Below are positions 59,650-64,000 of a stretch of DNA of 64,000 bases, one piece after another. Position 1 is the stretch's first letter, and every line of letters starts with the position of its first letter. Source of the stretch: Hyperoodon ampullatus (taxonomy: Eukaryota; Chordata; Mammalia; Artiodactyla; Ziphiidae). The stretch covers positions 32,597,980 to 32,661,979 of the forward strand of contig OX457074.1 in assembly GCA_949752795.1 (NCBI GenBank), written 5' to 3'. Position numbers and translations under genes: made by a program. Below the pieces are notes generated by a model. The model saw only the letters and a list, made by a program, of their open reading frames with translations. It searched no databases and was not told where the DNA came from.

Positions 59650-60080
59650 GCTGCTTTTTATGCATTCAACAAATTTCTACTACACCATTCCTGGGGACAG
59701 ACTGTTACTCTGGGAGTGGGGGCAGGGGAAGGATCAAAAAATAACTGAGACACAGACATGCCCACAATGGGCTTATGGTCTAGTGGGGACTAAACGGGCA
59801 TGCACATAAATAACTATGACGTTATAGCAGAGGCGTAAGTGAGGCATTAAGAATTTCCAGACCATAAAACACTTTTCTTCAGAGAAGAGGGAGGAGGAGG
59901 GAGACTGACTTCCTGGATGAAGTGATATGTTGCTCAAAACCCCTCAAAAAATAGGCAGTATGTAGGTGCGGTAGAGTTTGGAAAAGTAAGGTAGGGAAAT
60001 AGCATTCCAGAAAAGAGCACAGAATGGGAAAAAACAACCCTTCTTAATGCAACACAAAAGAGGCATATTATTTAACAGCC
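59650..60080 (-). repeat. Ancient L2-like sequence, antisense
   Basis: The text 'gcattcaacaaatttctact', 'caatgggcttatggtctagt' and 'gacttcctggatgaagtgat' follows the L2-antisense order. Two plus frames here (59545, 59600) are incidental. Confidence 0.55.
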
Positions 60081-60089
60081 CAAGTGGAA

Positions 60090-60454
60090 TAAAAAAACAT
60101 GCTATGGGACTTCCCTGGTGGCACAGTGGTTAAGAATCAGCCTGCCAATGCAGGGGACATGGTTTCGAGCCCTGGTCCAGGAAGATCCCACGTGCCGCAG
60201 AGCAGCTAAGCCCGTGCGCCACAACTACTGAGCCTGCGCTCTAGAGCCCGCGAGCCACAACTACTGAGCCCACAAGCCTAGAGCCCGTACTCTGCAACAA
60301 GAGAAGCCACCACAATGAGAAGCCCGCGCACCGCAATGAAGAGTAGCCCCCACGCGCGGCAACTAGAGAAAGCCCATGGGCAGCAACGAAGACCCAACGC
60401 AGCCAAATAATAAAAATAATAAATAAAATTTATTAAAAAACACACATGCCATGC
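60090..60454 (+). mobile_element. CHR-type SINE, family B (long)
   Basis: The body is 60106-60442. The imperfect flanking repeat is ACATGCTATG-like on the left (to 60105) and ACATGCCATG on the right (60444-60453). Confidence 0.93.
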
Positions 60455-62760
60455 TCCAGTATTTATGTAAGGACATTAGTTTAAAAAGAATACTACACCT
60501 CTTCCTTTAAAATAAATTTTATGGCATGAGTACCTATCGAAAACTAACATTACATATGAGCTTTTCAACATGGCATTAAAAAGATAGTTCATGTTTATGC
60601 TATTTATCTAAGCTTTCATATAACAATTGAAGTTTCTCACACTTAAAAAAAAAAAAGCCCAGAAGTTTGAGAGTAAGTGAAGCAAGCAATAACTAATATA
60701 TAAAATTATTTAACCTATCTATTTGTATCTCAGAGGTATCTAACCATTGGCATAATAAAATTTCCATCACTGTAACACTTAAATTCTATGAAACATCAGT
60801 AGGTCCAGATAACCTTAAAGACATTTCTGTTTAAGAAGACAGTCATCATAGCAGATTAAATATGAAACATAATTCCCAGTGATCATGTACTAATGTAGAT
60901 CAATACCACGTTTTTCCAAGCTATATTTTCACTGCAGAAATGTAAAGTTAGGGAAGTACCTAAATTCAATATCTAAGCTGAGTGACTGACCACTCATTCC
61001 CCACCCACCCCAATTTTTGTTTTAAGTAGTAGTCAATCATCACATTGACTCAGCCCATGGATGATATGGTGTCCCAGAAGGAGCTACCCTGGAAGACAGA
61101 AGACTGGATTCTGCTACTGGCCAACAGTAACAATTTAGGCCAGACCCCTTCAATTCAGTGACCCTCAGTTTATTCACCAGTAACACACGTAAGATTAGAT
61201 AATCTACATGACTCTATATTCTGTAACTCTATAAATTATGAGCATTTTATTTTAACCAATTTAGATTTGTCTTTGAGATTATTATTAAATGAAAGTAACA
61301 GCAGCACACATGGAAGAATCAAACTGAAGAGCTCCCCAGGAACATTCTCATGTCTTTGTATGGTCTCATTTTCACATGCAAAGAGGAGCTCCCCCCCCAA
61401 AAAAAAGGTGGTATCTGAAAACAATCCAAGTAATATCCTAGTAATACTTTGACCACACAAGCTTACAAGCTACTGGGGTAGAAAAAAAATGGTAGAACAG
61501 TAAAAATGTTCATGGAAAACCACCACCACAATAATACCAAAATAAAAAACAGATGCTCTACATACAGTTATTGCTACATGACAGAAGCTTTCATAGCTTT
61601 TCAATACTCCTAAGGAGACCTGATAGAAAACCAATGTTTTCTTTCTTTTTTTTTCTTAGGGGTATCTAACACAAGATTTGATACTCTTTATTAAATTGCT
61701 ATTTATTAAGATAGAATTCTCAAACTTTTTTGAGCAGCAATACTGGCACGGCTTCAAACCAGGTGCACTGAGAAACTCAAAGAAATGTGAGACCTTTGCT
61801 CTTCAGAGATCCTCACAATTTAGTTGGGGGAAAATAGGCCATAAATACCAGGGAAATTAAACAGCCATAAAATAAAAATACTAAATCAATAATACAATTA
61901 AAGGGACAGGGCAGCATGACAGGAGACGCTAAGTCACCTCGAGCTGGACTGATCAGGAGAAGAAGCTGGGCTTAAAGTCAGAGGAGGCTGGAATGGGCAG
62001 CTCTAGACCTGACTGTCAAGGAGTATGAGGCTGTGGGGATGCATGGCTCCTAGGAGGAAACATAATAATAATATTCTATCTAAATGTACTTTTGCAACAT
62101 TAAACCTGAAAAGGACAAAGTATCAATCTACAGACTGAGTTCTTTGTGCGTGTAACTGATCTGGTCAACTTTATATTTTTATAGAATTTAGTAACATGCC
62201 ATAAACATAAGGCATGCCACACTGGATGAACAAGTGAATGAACTACACACCAACAGATAAGTCCAGACATAATAAGTTCTGACCTTTGTACCGTATTCCA
62301 GTAAAATCCAGTCTCTGAAGTAAATGAACACAAGGAAGTAACTAAGTATTTGAGATCTCTACCATTCTCAGGCATCAGTTAAGAATTTGAAATTGCAATT
62401 AAGACAGGTCACAAAATACAGTTATAACTGAACAACAAAACAAACACAAAAAACCTAAGTAACAAATAGCCTGACATTTACCTACATCAATCCCTGGCAT
62501 ATTGAAAGGCCTCTGCTTTTCTCCTGCAGATAACAATGGCAAGACAATCTCCCACTTCACAAAATTTACAAAAAAAAAAAAAAAGCTTAAAACTAACTTG
62601 ATTAATCCAAATATGCTTGGCCTTGGAACAAATTTTACTCAAATTCAAAGAAAGATAGTTAATTTTGAGCATTCTGTGCTTTTTTTAAAAATTATGTGGG
62701 CAGGGCAAATTCTTAAGTTTTACTATATGATTAAATCCAACAAGACACCCAGTTAAAAAT

Positions 62761-63287
62761 ATTTATTCCTGGGCTTCCCTGGTGGCGCGGTGGTTAAGAA
62801 TCTGCCTGCCAATGCAGGCGACACGGGTTCAAGCCCTGGTCCAGGAAGATCCCACATGCCGCAGCTACTGAGCCCGTGCGCCTAGAGCCCGTGCTCCGCA
62901 ACGAGAAGCCACCGCCATGAGAAGCCCGCGCGCACCGCAACGAAGAGTAGCCCCCGCGGGCTTCCCTGGTGGCGCAGTGGTTGAGAGTCCACCTGCCGAT
63001 ACAGGGGACACAGGTTCGTGCCCCAGTTCGGGAAGATCCCACATGCCGTGGAGCGGCTGGGCCCGGGAGCCATGGCCGCTGAGCCTGCGCGTCCGAAGCC
63101 TGTGCTCCACAGCGGGAGAGGCCACAGCAGTGAGAGGCCCGCGTACCGAAAGGGAAAAAAAAAAAAAAAAAAGAGTAGCCCCCGTTCGCCGCAACTAGAG
63201 AAAGCCCGTGCGCAGCAACAAAGACCCAATCAATGCAGCCAAAAATAAATAAATAAATAAATTTATTTTTTAAAAAAATTTATTCCT
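62761..63287 (+). mobile_element. CHR-type SINE, family B, host of a nested SINE
   Basis: Outer element 62771-63277 with ATTTATTCCT at 62761-62770 and 63278-63287. It is interrupted in the middle and resumes after 63184 with 'ttcgccgcaactagagaaag'. It lacks the repeated 'ccacaactactgagcc' units. Confidence 0.95.
62943..63184 (+). mobile_element. CHR-type SINE, family A, nested
   Basis: Inner element 62957-63170. The direct repeat AAGAGTAGCCCCCG comes from the host SINE: 62943-62956 and 63171-63184. Frames crossing here are SINE translations. Confidence 0.96.
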
Positions 63288-63379
63288 CATAGGTCATGGA
63301 GAGAATCACACCTATATAAATATGTCACAGCAGGTTAGCAGGTGTATTTGGTAAGCTGTAATGTGAACACATTTCCCTA

Positions 63380-63720
63380 ATTAGAATACAATGTTTATTC
63401 GTTCAATAAACATTTGCAGTGTCAATATCCTAGGCAGTGCCTTCAAGATAAAGTCAGAGAAGGGCCCATCCCACCCCCAATAGGAGATAAAACAGGTACC
63501 TACCTAAATACAAGGTAGAAAATGTAAATGCCATGAGAGGAGATGTGCAGCTAAAGCATTTCAGGAGAGAAGAGGGAGCTGTTACTCTGGCACAGAAATA
63601 TAACCTTACGATCTCTGTAAAGCAATTTCATAACAGCTCTTTTAGGCTCACAACAGCAACCTAGGAGAGATGTTTTCCTGCTATCATAGATGAGGAAACA
63701 GCAGAAAAAGACTGATCATG
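63380..63720 (-). repeat. L2/MIR-like relics, antisense
   Basis: The text 'ttcgttcaataaacatttgc' with 'ggagagatgttttcctgcta...gatgaggaaacag' suggests an L2 end followed by a MIR piece. Diverged. Confidence 0.5.
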
Positions 63721-64000
63721 TTCCAAAATGACACAGTTAAAGGAGGAATCAGGACTCTTTGTATTTTATTTTCTCTGGGGTAGGAGTAAAACATATGGCA
63801 AGCCTTTTGTAAAAGGAAAGAGTATTTTGGTACTGCAAGTAATCACATCCTTATGTATGTATGTGCATATTATTTATATACATGTGTGTGTGTTAACCTT
63901 GATTTCCATTAACAGGTGTGCTTAAAGCAAGGCAAAGCAACTGTGTACTATAAATATTAAAATAAATAAATAAACCTCCACTGAATTTTAACAGAATGAG

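Larger units (their letters stand above)
1..64000 (-). other. NCOR1: NCOR1 gene body, 5' part (gene runs right to left)
   Basis: Ten exons with intact splice sites and phases spell the N-terminal 391 residues of nuclear receptor corepressor 1. NCOR1 is a large nuclear scaffold that links unliganded nuclear receptors (thyroid hormone, retinoic acid) and other repressors such as BCL6 to HDAC3, TBL1X/TBL1XR1 and GPS2. The window covers the N-terminal repression region and the GPS2/TBL1 coiled coil; the deacetylase-activation/SANT domains and receptor-interaction motifs lie further left, outside the window. Intron phases are kept and no exon carries a stop or frameshift, so this is the working gene and not a retrocopy. 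The paralogue NCOR2 was considered, but the opening residues MSSSGYPPNQ and the order of motifs fit NCOR1. Exon numbers assume one non-coding exon 1 upstream, as in other mammals. Confidence 0.97.
44462..64000 (-). other. NCOR1 intron 1 (5' end beyond the window)
   Basis: At least 19.5 kb of intron. It holds SINEs from 45513 to 63277, L1 pieces, L2/MIR relics and CA repeats. No CpG-rich block, first exon or other gene was found, so the promoter should lie to the right. Stretches at 53000-54480, 58500-59600 and 60450-61600 show only AT-rich sequence to me. Confidence 0.85.

Overview
This window is nuclear DNA of a mammal, almost certainly a cetacean (whale or dolphin). The evidence is 29 copies of tRNA-derived SINEs of the cetartiodactyl/cetacean CHR type (heads of the 'ggcttccctggtggcgcagtgg' kind, A-rich tails, clean target-site duplications), L1 3' ends of the cetartiodactyl type, and one recognisable spliced mammalian gene.

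The only real gene is NCOR1 (nuclear receptor corepressor 1), on the minus strand. Ten exons can be placed to the base, all with GT-AG introns and intact reading phase. The exon with the start codon ends at 44284 and the last visible coding exon lies at 26-116. Together they encode residues 1-391, just upstream of the deacetylase-activation/SANT region expected outside the window. The first non-coding exon and the promoter are not seen: at least 19.5 kb of intron 1 (44462-64000) fills the right third of the window, with no CpG-island promoter in it.

Everything else is intronic. Two processed pseudogenes are recognisable, both on the plus strand (antisense to NCOR1). One is a full-length GCSH copy (glycine cleavage H protein) with a poly(A) tail and target-site duplication at 31822-32963. 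The other is a truncated, decayed NPM1 (nucleophosmin) copy at about 21500-22145 sitting inside an L1. A third insertion with a terminal A-run and direct repeats, 16838-17664, has no recognisable parent. Old L1 fragments dominate 14.9-24.1 kb and 38.2-43.3 kb. L2, MIR and MER5-like relics and simple repeats fill much of the rest.

There is no bacterial-type operon, CRISPR array, phage or other unusual system. Most open frames are SINE or L1 translations. The observations most worth checking are the anonymous 827-bp insertion, the GCSH retrocopy, SINE-in-SINE nesting that dates the families, an inverted SINE pair around NCOR1 exon 4, a short direct duplication bracketing the start-codon exon, and an unassigned 1.5-kb stretch in intron 3.
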